DNA from: Paraburkholderia phytofirmans OLGA172 | Lineage (GTDB): Bacteria > Pseudomonadota > Gammaproteobacteria > Burkholderiales > Burkholderiaceae | NCBI RefSeq assembly: GCF_001634365.1 | Contig: NZ_CP014578.1 | Span: 558,001-622,000, forward strand | Direction of reading: 5' to 3' | DNA: 64,000 bases | Shown here: piece by piece, positions 30,196 to 42,000 of the stretch | How positions within the stretch are numbered: position 1 is the stretch's first letter | How the letters are laid out: every line of letters begins with the position of its first letter | Notes under the pieces: model-generated | What the model was told of the DNA's origin: nothing | Database searches by the model: none | The model's input: only the letters and a program-made list of their open reading frames with translations | Translations under genes and position numbers: made by a program

Positions 30196-31011
30196 TCAAC
30201 TGCTGACTATACGCGGCGCAAGCGGTGTTTCCGGTGTTGGATAGCCTGCGTCCTTGAAGGTCTGGATGATTGCGCGGTTGGTGTCGAAGTAGACCTGCCA
30301 ATAATGGTCGGTGTGCGTGTAGGGCCGCACGCACAGCAACGGTCCTTCGGGCGTGAAGCTCAGCACTTCGATATCCGGTGAGGGACTCTCGACCACGTTC
30401 GGAATCTGCGTAACGGCCGCCTTCAACCGGTTCATCGCATCCGTAGGATCGACGCCGTTCGCAATCTTCGCGGTCAACTCGACGCGCCGCACGGGCAAAG
30501 CGCTGTAGTTCGAGATTGTGTCCGAAAAGATCTTGTTGTTACCGACGATGGTCGTCACATTGTCGGGCGTCACGATGGTTGTGCCGAACAGCCCCAGTTC
30601 CGAGACCGTGCCCGTGACGCCGCCCGCCATGACAAAATCGCCCACCTTGAACGGCCGCAGCACCTGCATGAAGATGCCCGCCGCGAAGTGGGCTAGCAAG
30701 CCGCCCCATGCAGTGCCGATTGCAAGACCGAGGCCGGCGAGCAACGCGGCGAATGAGGTAGTCTGAACGCCGAACACTTGCAAGATCGCGAGGATCAGCA
30801 GCAGGTTCAGCAGCGCGCCGAGAATCGAACCGAGGTAGTGAGCGAGTGTTGGATCGACTCGGCCGTTTTTCGCCAGCAGTTTGCGAAGCAGGCCGGTGAT
30901 CAGGCCAATGACCCAGCGGCCGACGACCCACAATACGATTGCGCCGAGTACCTTGGTGCCGAGGTCGATGCCTCGGGTCATGATGAACACGCGGACGGTT
31001 TCGAGATCCAA
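30196..31011 (-). CDS. Small-conductance mechanosensitive channel (MscS family)
   Basis: Inner-membrane channel that opens on hypo-osmotic shock. 271 residues. Three hydrophobic segments; the third is the Ala/Gly-rich pore helix (FAALLAGLGLAIGTAWGGLL), followed by PFKVGDFVMAGGVTGTVSEL and TIVTPDNVTTIVGNNKIFSD, the conserved beta domain of MscS. The start is TTG at 31011, supported by AGGAA five bases upstream. It is the last clear core gene before the accessory block. Confidence 0.93.
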   Translation of the reverse strand: MDLETVRVFIMTRGIDLGTKVLGAIVLWVVGRWVIGLITGLLRKLLAKNGRVDPTLAHYLGSILGALLNLLLILAILQVFGVQTTSFAALLAGLGLAIGTAWGGLLAHFAAGIFMQVLRPFKVGDFVMAGGVTGTVSELGLFGTTIVTPDNVTTIVGNNKIFSDTISNYSALPVRRVELTAKIANGVDPTDAMNRLKAAVTQIPNVVESPSPDIEVLSFTPEGPLLCVRPYTHTDHYWQVYFDTNRAIIQTFKDAGYPTPETPLAPRIVSS

Positions 31012-31317
31012 GATATTCCTCGCTGGTTAAGCTGCCTTCGACTGATTGAACGGCGGGAGTGCAATACAGCGGCAAATGCCCGACGACGGGCGTAAGCGAT
31101 AACCCTCAATCTTCGGAAGTTATACGCGACGGCACGCGCATACGCAAGGTCCGTTCCTGTTGATGCGGATTGCGTGACGGGAGAAAACGGATGGTGTGCT
31201 GCGGCGCTCAGGAGGGCCGTAATGTGCCTTATACCAGGGGCGTAGGCGCCTGGTAGCACATGCTGCTCGTGTCGTGCATTTGTCGCAGGCGAAATCTCGT
31301 GCCTGGGCCGCGTGGGG
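31012..31317. other. 306-bp gap between MscS and the small membrane protein gene
   Basis: No convincing gene. A hairpin TACCAGG / CCTGGTA (31232-31255) lies just downstream of the leftward membrane-protein gene and might end its transcript, though no U-run follows. The left edge of the accessory block probably falls here. Confidence 0.5.
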
Positions 31318-31689
31318 CTACATCGGCAGACGTGACTCGGAATACGGGGACGTGCGAATGACCAATGTGTTCTTGTTCGTTTTGGTGGCGCGTGCGCGAC
31401 CTGCCACGTACTGCCACGCCAACGCGGCAATGGCGGCCAGCACATACGCGCTGGCGCGTTCGAAGAACGCGGTCGGTGTGCTGAATGTGCCATAGCGGGT
31501 CTGCGCATCGGCGAACACGAGAAAGGTCAGCGCGGCATCGAACAGCAAGGCGGCTAAAGCCAGCGCGACGAAAATGTGCGCACCGTTGAGCGCCGCGCCG
31601 GGTGCAAGCCGGTTGCACAGATGACACACGATCAGCACGATAGCCAGCAAAGCAAGGTTCGAGACGAGGCCGAACAGAAAATTGGTCAT
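31318..31689 (-). CDS. Small integral membrane protein, unrecognised
   Basis: 123 residues from ATG 31689 (MTNFLFGLVSNLALLAIVLI). Three hydrophobic segments are visible: about residues 5-25, 35-55 (IFVALALAALLFDAALTFLV) and 75-93 (SAYVLAAIAALAWQYVAG), with a basic C-terminal tail. The frame is open 114 codons further upstream, but that part is not protein-like and overlaps lower-GC sequence. No strong ribosome-binding site. No family recognised. Confidence 0.55.
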   Translation of the reverse strand: MTNFLFGLVSNLALLAIVLIVCHLCNRLAPGAALNGAHIFVALALAALLFDAALTFLVFADAQTRYGTFSTPTAFFERASAYVLAAIAALAWQYVAGRARATKTNKNTLVIRTSPYSESRLPM

Positions 31690-32174
31690 GTTGACGGGAT
31701 GAAAGTGCGGGAATCTGCAGTGTTGCCAAAGCGTCTGCTCACGCAACGTTGCAGCGTGATTCGCAGAACCGGCGGCGATCATTGCACGTCTTTCCGTCTC
31801 AATAAATATCAATGTTCGGAGTCCGTTGTATCTGTTCATTAGCGAAGAGGCGTGATGTAAGAGGGACCTCATGGTTGAGTGAGGTATTACGAGTTGCGCT
31901 GTCAGAATGTTTTGTGCTCTTGTGAAAGACTGAGACGACGCTGACGAGCCGTTGCGTCTGCACAACGGCGCTGCTACCACGATCGAATTTGTGACGAACT
32001 TCGAGCCTCGACCGCTCACGCCAGCTCGCATGAAGCCAACCGAACGGTTTGCGTTGCATGACGTACGGGGCTATCGGCGCAGTGTGCGGGACCTTTGATG
32101 TTCTTCTCGGAATGACGCAGAAGTTGTGTCCCGTACGCTGTTGAGACGTGCCCCGATTGAATGGGCACTCACGG

Positions 32175-32298
32175 CGAATAGCAAACGTTTTCCAATGAAA
32201 GAGTAGGTGCGCCGTTATTTCGAACGGCAAACGTTTGCTAATAAAAGAGTAGGTGTGTCGTTATTTCGAATAGCAAACGTTTGCCAATAAAAGAGTAG
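32175..32298. repeat. Three tandem 46-bp units with LacI-type palindromes
   Basis: Units begin at 32175, 32221 and 32267, an exact 46-bp period. Each carries GCAAACGTTT(T/G)C at 32181, 32227 and 32273 (a perfect 12-bp palindrome GCAAACGTTTGC in units 2 and 3), followed by AAT(G/A)AAAGAGTAGG; units 1 and 2 also share CGTTATTTC, and unit 3 diverges after GAGTAG. The palindrome equals the core of known PurR/CytR (LacI-family) operators. The array lies about 720 bp before the adhesin start and 490 bp from the start of the leftward membrane protein gene. Confidence 0.9.
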
Positions 32299-32550
32299 AG
32301 AAAATTTCCCCGCATGGAGGCCATTCTCGACAGATTAGATTCGGTGTCATGGTGTGAGTGAAATAGGACCAAAATCAACTTCGCGGGGTACGTCAGGCTG
32401 TTTTGTGAAGTTCATCGTTCTTAGAAAAACTGATACGCACGGTAAAGTTTTATGAGAAAAGCTCTGGTATCCTCTCGACCTGTCAGCGCGGACCTAAAAC
32501 CTAAGCGCGAAAAAAAACATGCCAATCAAAAATACGGGGAGGTTCCCATC

Positions 32551-32670
32551 GTGAAGATGGTGGAACTGATTCATTTCATATCGGGGCTGGCCTGCTCGGG
32601 CTCGCCGCGTCGCCGCACCAGAACATACTTTCGCGCCTGCATGTCGGGACCGCTCGCAGGATTGCTCTGA
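32551..32670 (+). CDS. Possible small ORF, 39 residues
   Basis: A GTG at 32551 is preceded by GGGGAGG with an 8-base spacing, a near-ideal ribosome-binding site. The frame reads MKMVELIHFISGLACSGSPR and ends at 32670 (SGPLAGLL). Basic middle, no family recognised. It could be a leader peptide or the remnant of a gene. Confidence 0.25.
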   Translation: MKMVELIHFISGLACSGSPRRRTRTYFRACMSGPLAGLL

Positions 32671-32972
32671 GAGATGCGCGCGCAATGAGTGCCCTGTGTT
32701 CATTCCCGATCTCCGGCACCAACTCATGCAAAGTGGACTGTTCGGCAACGTTTGCGCGCCTGAAATCGTGGCGTCAATGGCTGTCGAAACAAAGCCGGAT
32801 ATCAGGTGTTGTCTTGCCGCAGGGACATCTCCTAAAGCGTTGCGAGTTTCATTGGCGGACCCACTGGTACGGTCGTTCACCCCCCTCGGGTTGTCATCGA
32901 CGCGATACCTGAACCCATATCAACTTCAATGTGGTAGGCCGCACCGGAAGCGAATATCCGGCCTGTAGCGGC

Positions 32973-33017
32973 ATGAGCTATTACGATTTCTTCGGAGAGC
33001 AAGACAGTGAGCATTAA
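32973..33017 (+). CDS. Possible 14-residue leader ORF overlapping the adhesin start
   Basis: ATG at 32973 opens MSYYDFFGEQDSEH, stopping at 33017, so it runs across the adhesin's ribosome-binding site and start codon (33007) in another frame. It could couple or modulate adhesin translation. No good ribosome-binding site of its own, so chance is possible. Confidence 0.2.
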   Translation: MSYYDFFGEQDSEH

Positions 33018-36000
33018 GAATTCAACGGTACAGCCGGTCAAGAAGCTTGGTGGCAATCAGGGCGTAAAGAAAACTGACGCGAATCATACTGTTGCAGTTG
33101 CATCGAATGACGCTGTCATTGCTAACCATTTGAATCCGCTGGACCCGCAGCATAAGCATGCGAATAAGGCGCGGGGCCACGAGACGGGCGACAAAGTCGA
33201 ACACGACGCGAGTGCCCACAAGGGCGAAGGGGTGACGTCGCACGACACGGATGGTGGCTCGGTTCAAGCGGCCAACACCGGCACCGCGACGACTGACACC
33301 TCGACGGGTGGCGTGAGCGATGCCAGCAGTTCGGCCGGCGACGTGAGCGGGAGCACGGATGTCGGCGGCACAACGGACGGCAGTTCGGAGGCGGGCGCGG
33401 CAACGGCGCCGGCTGCTTCGAGTGGCGTGCCGACCAGCGTGTGGTTGGGCTTGCTCGGTGCTGCGCTGGTCGGCGGCGTGGCGGCCGCCGCTGCTGGCGG
33501 TGGCGGTGGCGGCGGTAGCAGTAGCGGCAGCAGCTCTCCCGCCGCCACGCCTGGCACCAAGGTTGCCGGTGAGGTGGCGGATGGTCTGATCAAGGGCGCG
33601 CACATCTATATCGACGTGAACGGCGACGGTATTCCGGTCGCCGCCGGCGATACCGGTGTGGTGACGGATGCGAACGGCAATTTCAGTCTGACCACCACCC
33701 TGAAGGGCGCGATCATCGCGGTGGGCGGTGTCAACATCGATACGGGTCTGCCGAACACGATCACGCTGACGGCCCCGCAAGGATCGACGGTCGTCAATCC
33801 GCTGACGACGCTGGTTCAGGCGTATGCGGCTCAGCACAGCGTGTCGGTCGCACAAGCCGAGGCGGTGATCGCGAAAGGGCTCGGCATTCCGGCCGGTGTC
33901 TCGCTGACGACCTACGACCCGTTGACGGCGGCCGCCAACGATCCGACCGCGCTGGCGGTACAGAAAATCGCGGCGCAGATTGCCACGCTCCTGACCGTCA
34001 CGGTGAACTCCGCGGCGGGCAGTACTTCGCCGACGGTGCAGGCTTCAATGGTGACTGCGCTTACCAACGCGGTCGCGAACGCGGGGCAGACCCCGATCGA
34101 CCTGGCCAGCGGCACGGTACTGAGCACGATCAATAGCAACGCCGGCAATCCGCTGAATACGGCTGAACTGACCACTACGACGACCAGCAACACGGCGATC
34201 GGGCAGGCAACGACGCTGAACCCGAATTCGGCGCACTCGGTTGCGGGGGCGCAGAGCGCCACGCTGACGACGTTGACGGAAACGGTGGCGGGCGCGCAGG
34301 CGCTGGTCGCGAAAGACCCGACTGCGAAATACAATCTGTCGGACACGGCGGCCAACCTGGCAGGGGCGCCGGCGGGCCTGGCCGGCAATGTGGTCAATGT
34401 CGCCGCGACGACAGCGGCGACGGTGGCGCAAGCCACGGCGATTCATGCGTTCGCCAATAGCGGCACGCAGGCCTATACGATTAGCGATACTGCGGCGCAT
34501 ATCCTGGCGGGTGGCGCGGCGGTTACGGCGGCGGGCTCGGTCGTCACGACCGATGCTTTCGTATCGGCGGGTAGCGCGACGGCCTTGTATGCACTGAACG
34601 TGCACACGACGATCACGGCGATTCACGATACGGCGGCTAATTTGCTGCTTTCGGCCAATCATAGTGCGGTTGCTTCGGCGTCGGCGGTGACGGTGACTGA
34701 CAGCTTTGTGTCGGTGGCTAATGCGGATGCGCTGCATGCGTTGAATGCGGCGACGGTGATTGGGGCGGTGCATGATACGGCTGCGGCGCTGCTCGCGGCG
34801 ATCGGGCACGCTGATGCTGGCTTGACGGGTGTGACTAGTCTGGCGACGACGGATGCGACGGCGGTCACGCTGAGCGTGGCCAATGCCGATACGCTGCTGA
34901 CCCATCATGTGAGGATCACGAATGGCTACGGCTTGGCCGACACGGCGGCCAATCTGCTGGCGGCGCTCGATCCCGATCAATCGGTGACCAACTCGCAGTT
35001 CAACGGCACGGCGAGCACCACCAATGCAACGGCCGTCACGCTGAGCGTGGCCGATGCCGATTTGCTGTTGAACCACGGCGTGCATATCAGCAACGGCTAC
35101 AGTCTGTCGGATACGGCGGCAGTCCTGGCGAGGGCATTCACCAGCTCCGACGTATCGACGACCAACTCCGAATTTACGGGTAACGTGTCGACCACCGATG
35201 CCTCCGTGGCGGCCACCGATCTGAACACGATCGCAGCTCACGCCAGCGGTACGATCGATGCAACGGTGGCTACGACGATTACCGGCAATGCAGCGGCGGT
35301 GGCAGCAGCGGTGAGCGCAACCGACATCACGCTGTCAGGCACCGAAGCGGTGATTACGTCGGATGCGTCGCAGGCAGCGGCTGACCTGAGCACGATTGCA
35401 GCGCACACCAGCGGCACGGTCGATGCAACGGCCGCCACGACGATTACGGGCGATGCAGCGGCGGTGGCAGCAGCGGTGAGCGCAACCGACATCACGCTGT
35501 CGGGCACCGAAGCGGTGATCACGACGGATGTGTCGCAAGCGGCGGCTGATCTGAACACGATCGCAGCGCACACCAGCGGCACGATCGATGCAACGGTGGC
35601 TACGACGATCACGGGCGATGCAGCGGCGGTGGCAGCAGCGGTGAGCGCAACCGACATCACGCTGTCGGGCAGCGAAGCGGTGATCACGTCGGATGTGTCG
35701 CAGGCAGCGGCTGATCTGAACACGATCGCAGCGCACACCAGCGGCGCGATCGATGCAACGGCGGCTACGACGATCACGGGCGATGCAGCGGCAGTGGCGG
35801 CAGCACTGACCACGACCGACATCACATTGTCGGGCAGCGAAGCGGTGATCACGACGGATGCGTCGCAAGCGGCAACTGATCTGAACACGATCGCAGCGCA
35901 CACCAGCGGCACGGTGGACGCGACGGCGGCGAGCACGGTCACGGGGCTGGTGGCAGACCTTGAGACGGCGTTGGCGTCGAGCAGCATCACGTTCTCGGGT

Positions 36001-39000
36001 AGCGAAGCGTTCACGGTACTGGACACCACCGTGGCGGCGGCTGATCTGGGCACGATCGCAGCGCACACCAGCGGCATGATCGATGCAACGGCGGCCACGA
36101 CGATTACCGGCGATGCAGCGGCGGTGGCAGCAGCGCTGACGGCAACCGACATCACGCTGTCGGGCACCGAAGCGGTAACCACGCTAGATGAGTCGCAGGC
36201 GGCGGCTGATCTGAACACGATCGCAGCGCGCACCAATGGCGCGATCGATGCAACGGCGGCCACGACGATTACCGGCACGACGGCGGATGTGGTGGCAGTG
36301 GTGACCGCGACCGATATCACGCTGTCGGGCACGGAAGCGGTGATCACGACGGATGCGTCGCAAGCGGCAACTGATCTGAACACGATCGCAGCGCGCACCA
36401 ATGGCGCGATCGATGCAACGGCGGCTACGACGATCACGGGTGATGCAGCGGCGGTAGCAGCAGCGGTGAGCGCAACCGATATCACGCTGTCGGGCAACGA
36501 AGCGGTGATCACGACGGATGTGTCGCAAGCGGCGGCTGATCTGAACACGATCGCAGCGCACACCAGCGGCACGATCGATGCAACGGCGGCTATGACGATC
36601 ACGGGCGATGCAGCGGCGGTGGCAGCAGCGCTGACGGCAACCGACATCACGCTGTCGGGCAACGAAGCGGTGATCACGACGGATGTGTCGCAGGCAGCGG
36701 CTGACCTGAGCACGATTGCAGCGCACACCATCGGCGCGATCGATGCAACGGCGGCCACGACGATCACGGGCGATGCAGCGGCAGTGGCAGCAGCGGTGAC
36801 GGCAACCGACATCACGCTGTCGGGCAACGAAGCGGTGATCACGACGGATGTGTCGCAAGCGGCGGCTGATCTGAACACGATCGCAGCGCACACCAGCGGT
36901 ACGGTCGATGCAACGGCGGCTACGACGATCACGGGCGATGCAGCGGCGGTGGCAGCAGCGGTGACGGCAACCGACATCACGCTGTCGGGCAGCGAAGCGG
37001 TGATCACGACGGATGTGTCGCAAGCAGCGGCTGATCTGAACACGATCGCAACGCACACCAGCGGCACGATCGATGCAACGGCGGCCACGACGATCACCGG
37101 CAACGCAGCGGCGGTGGCAGCAGCGGTGACGGCAAGCGACATCACGCTGTCGGGCAACGAAGCGGTGATCACGACGGATGAGTCGCAAGCGGCAACTGAT
37201 CTGAACACGATCGCAGCGCACACCAGCGGCACGGTGGACGCGACGGCGGCGAGCACGGTCACGGGGCTGGTGGCGGACCTTGAGACGGCGTTGGCGTCGA
37301 GCAGCATCACGTTCTCGGGTAGCGAAGCGTTCACGGTACTGGACGCCACGGTGGCGGCGGCCGATCTGGGCACGATCGCAGCGCACACCATCGGCATGAT
37401 CGACGCAACGGCGGCCACGACGATTACCGGCACGGCGGCGGATGTGGTGGCAGCGGTGACCGCGACCGATATCACGCTGTCGGGCACCGAAGCGGTGATC
37501 ACGTCGGATGTGTCGCAGGCGGCGGCTGATCTGAACACGATCGCAACGCACACCAGCGGTACGATCGATGCAACGGCAGCTACGACGATCATGGGCGATG
37601 CAGCGGCGGTGGCAGCAGCGGTGACGGCAACCGATATCACGCTGTCGGGCAGCGAAGCGGTGATCACGACGGATGCGTCGCAAGCGGCAGCTGATCTGAA
37701 CACGATCGCAGCGCACACCAGCGGTACGGTCGATGCAACGGCGACCACGACGATCACGGGCGATGCAGCGGCGGTGGCAGCAGCGGTGAGCGCAACCGAC
37801 ATCACGCTGTCGGGCAGCGAAGCGGTGATCACGTCGGATGTGTCGCAGGCAGCGGCTGATCTGAACACGATCGCAGCGCACACCAGCGGCGCGATCGATG
37901 CAACGGCGGCTACGACGATCACGGGCGATGCAGCGGCAGTGGCGGCAGCACTGACCACGACCGACATCACATTGTCGGGCAGCGAAGCGGTGACCACGAC
38001 GGATGCGTCGCAAGCGGCAGCTGACCTGAACACGATCGCAACGCACACCAGCGGCACGGTCGATGCTACGGCGGCCACGACGATTACGGGCGATGCAGCG
38101 GCGGTGGCAGCAGCGGTGACGGCAACCGACATCACGCTGTCGGGCAACGAAGCGGTGATCACGACGGATGCGTCGCAAGCGGCAGCTGATCTGAACACGA
38201 TCGCTCTGCACACCAGCGGTACGGTCGATGCAACGGCGGCCACGACGATCACGGGCGATGCAGCGGCGGTGGCAGCAGCGGTGAGCGCAACCGACATCAC
38301 GCTGTCGGGCAGCGAAGCGGTGATCACGTCGGATGTGTCGCAGGCGGCGGCTGATCTGAACACGATCGCAGCGCACACCAGCGGTACGATCGATGCAACG
38401 GCAGCTACGACGATCATGGGCGATGCAGCGGCGGTGGCAGCAGCGCTGACCACGACCGACATCACGCTGTCGGGCAACGAAGCGGTGATCACGCTGGACG
38501 CGTCGCAAGCGGCGGCTGATCTGAACACGATCGCCCTGAACACCAGCGGCGCGGTGGATGCGACGGCGGCGAGCACGGTGGTGGGGTCGACGATAGACCT
38601 CGAGACGGCGTTGGCGTCGAGCAGCATCACTTTCTCCGGCAGCGAAGCACTCACGGTGCTGAATGGCTGGCTGGCGGTGGGCGATCTGGACACCCTGACG
38701 GGCGAAACGACCGGGATGGTGAACGCAACCCTGGCTACGACGTTGGCCGGCACGGCGGCGGCGGTGGCGGCAGCGGTAACTGCGTCCGACATCACGCTGT
38801 CGGGCAGCGAAGCGGTGATCACGACGGATGCGCAGCAGGCGGCAACTGATCTGAACACGATCGCAGCACACACCATCGGCACGATCAATGCGACGGCGGC
38901 CACGACGATTACGGGCGATGCAGCGGCAGTGGCAGCAGCGGTGACGGCAACCGACATCACGCTGTCGGGCAGCGAAGCGGTAACCACGCTGGATGAGTCG

Positions 39001-42000
39001 CAGGCGGCGGCTGATCTGAACACGATCGCAGCGCACACCAGCGGCGTGATCGACGCAACGGCGGCCACGACGATCACGGGCGATGCAGCGGCGGTGGCAG
39101 CAGCGGTGACGGCAACCGATATCACATTGTCGGGCAGCGAAGCGGTGATCACGACGGATGTGTCGCAAGCGGCGGCTGATCTGAACACGATCGCAGCGCA
39201 CACCAGCGGCGCGATCGATGCAACGGGGGCCACGACGATTACGGGCGATGCAGCGGCGGTGGCAGCAGCGCTGACGGCAACCGACATCACGCTGTCGGGC
39301 ACCGAAGCGGTGATTACGTCGGATGCGTCGCAGGCAGCGGCTGACCTGAACACGATCGCAGCGCACACCAGCGGTACGGTCGATGCAACGGCGGCCACGA
39401 CGATCACGGGCGATGCAGCGGCGGTGGCAGCAGCGGTGAGCGCAACCGACATCACGCTGTCGGGCAGCGAAGCGGTGATCACGTCGGATGTGTCGCAGGC
39501 GGCGGCTGATCTGAACACGATCGCAGCGCACACCAGCGGTACGATCGATGCAACGGCGGCCACGACGATCACCGGCAACGCAGCGGCGGTGGCAGCAGCG
39601 GTGACGGCAAGCGACATCACGCTGTCGGGCAACGAAGCGGTGATCACGCTGGACGCGTCGCAAGCGGCGGCTGATCTGAACACGATCGCCCTGAACACCA
39701 GCGGCGCGGTGGATGCGACGGCGGCGAGCACGGTGGTGGGGTCGACGATAGACCTCGAGACGGCGTTGGCGTCGAGCAGCATCACTTTCTCCGGCAGCGA
39801 AGCACTCACGGTGCTGAATGGCTGGCTGGCGGTGGGCGATCTGGACACCCTGACGGGCGAAACGACCGGGATGGTGAACGCAACCCTGGCTACGACGTTG
39901 GCCGGCACGGCGGCGGCGGTGGCGGCAGCGGTAACTGCGTCCGACATCACGCTGTCGGGCAGCGAAGCGGTGATCACGACGGATGCGCAGCAGGCGGCAA
40001 CTGATCTGAACACGATCGCAGCACACACCAGCGGTACGGTCGATGCAACGGCGGCTACGACGATCACGGGCGATGCAGCGGCGGTGGCAGCAGCGGTGAC
40101 GGCAACCGACATCACGCTGTCGGGCAGCGAAGCGGTAACCACGCTGGATGAGTCGCAGGCGGCGGCTGATCTGAACACGATCGCAGCGCACACCAGCGGC
40201 GTGATCGACGCAACGGCGGCCACGACGATCACGGGCGATGCAGCGGCGGTGGCAGCAGCGGTGACGGCAACCGATATCACATTGTCGGGCAGCGAAGCGG
40301 TGATCACGACGGATGTGTCGCAAGCGGCGGCTGATCTGAACACGATCGCAGCGCACACCAGCGGCGCGATCGATGCAACGGGGGCCACGACGATTACGGG
40401 CGATGCAGCGGCGGTGGCAGCAGCGCTGACGGCAACCGACATCACGCTGTCGGGCACCGAAGCGGTGATTACGTCGGATGCGTCGCAGGCAGCGGCTGAC
40501 CTGAACACGATCGCAGCGCACACCAGCGGTACGGTCGATGCAACGGCGGCCACGACGATCACGGGCGATGCAGCGGCGGTGGCAGCAGCGGTGAGCGCAA
40601 CCGACATCACGCTGTCGGGCAGCGAAGCGGTGATCACGTCGGATGTGTCGCAGGCGGCGGCTGATCTGAACACGATCGCAACGCACACCAGCGGTACGAT
40701 CGATGCAACGGCGGCCACGACGATCACCGGCAACGCAGCGGCGGTGGCAGCAGCGGTGACGGCAACCGATATCACGCTGTCGGGCAGCGAAGCGGTGATC
40801 ACGCTGGATGCGTCGCAAGCGGCAGCTGATCTGAACACGATCGCAGCGCACACCAGCGGTACGGTCGATGCAACGGCGACCACGACGATCACGGGCGATG
40901 CAGCGGCGGTGGCAGCAGCGGTGAGCGCAACCGACATCACGCTGTCGGGCAGCGAAGCGGTGATCACGTCGGATGTGTCGCAGGCAGCGGCTGATCTGAA
41001 CACGATCGCAGCGCACACCAGCGGCGCGATCGATGCAACGGCGGCTACGACGATCACGGGCGATGCAGCGGCAGTGGCGGCAGCACTGACCACGACCGAC
41101 ATCACATTGTCGGGCAGCGAAGCGGTGACCACGACGGATGCGTCGCAAGCGGCAGCTGACCTGAACACGATCGCAACGCACACCAGCGGCACGGTCGATG
41201 CTACGGCGGCCACGACGATTACGGGCGATGCAGCGGCGGTGGCAGCAGCGGTGACGGCAACCGACATCACGCTGTCGGGCAACGAAGCGGTGATCACGAC
41301 GGATGCGTCGCAAGCGGCAGCTGATCTGAACACGATCGCTCTGCACACCAGCGGTACGGTCGATGCAACGGCGGCCACGACGATCACGGGCGATGCAGCG
41401 GCGGTGGCAGCAGCGGTGAGCGCAACCGACATCACGCTGTCGGGCAGCGAAGCGGTGATCACGTCGGATGTGTCGCAGGCGGCGGCTGATCTGAACACGA
41501 TCGCAGCGCACACCAGCGGTACGATCGATGCAACGGCAGCTACGACGATCATGGGCGATGCAGCGGCGGTGGCAGCAGCGCTGACCACGACCGACATCAC
41601 GCTGTCGGGCAACGAAGCGGTGATCACGCTGGACGCGTCGCAAGCGGCGGCTGATCTGAACACGATCGCCCTGAACACCAGCGGCGCGGTGGATGCGACG
41701 GCGGCGAGCACGGTGGTGGGGTCGACGATAGACCTCGAGACGGCGTTGGCGTCGAGCAGCATCACTTTCTCCGGCAGCGAAGCACTCACGGTGCTGAATG
41801 GCTGGCTGGCGGTGGGCGATCTGGACACCCTGACGGGCGAAACGACCGGGATGGTGAACGCAACCCTGGCTACGACGTTGGCCGGCACGGCGGCGGCGGT
41901 GGCGGCAGCGGTAACTGCGTCCGACATCACGCTGTCGGGCAGCGAAGCGGTGATCACGACGGATGCGCAGCAGGCGGCAACTGATCTGAACACGATCGCA

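Larger units (their letters stand above)
31690..33006. other. 1.3 kb lower-GC non-coding region before the adhesin gene
   Basis: Distinctly more AT-rich than the surrounding core and without a convincing gene of normal length; the open frames here are short and lack protein character. It holds the 46-bp tandem repeats, two possible very small ORFs, and presumably the adhesin promoter and a long leader. It probably marks acquired DNA. Confidence 0.7.

Noticed and set aside
31799..32230. Minus-strand frame of 143 codons in the non-coding region
   Set aside because: TTG start inside the tandem repeats, no ribosome-binding site, mixed composition without hydrophobic core or domain; treated as chance.
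32175..32298. CRISPR-like reading of the 46-bp units
   Set aside because: The units are contiguous with no unique spacers, only three are present, and no cas genes are nearby.
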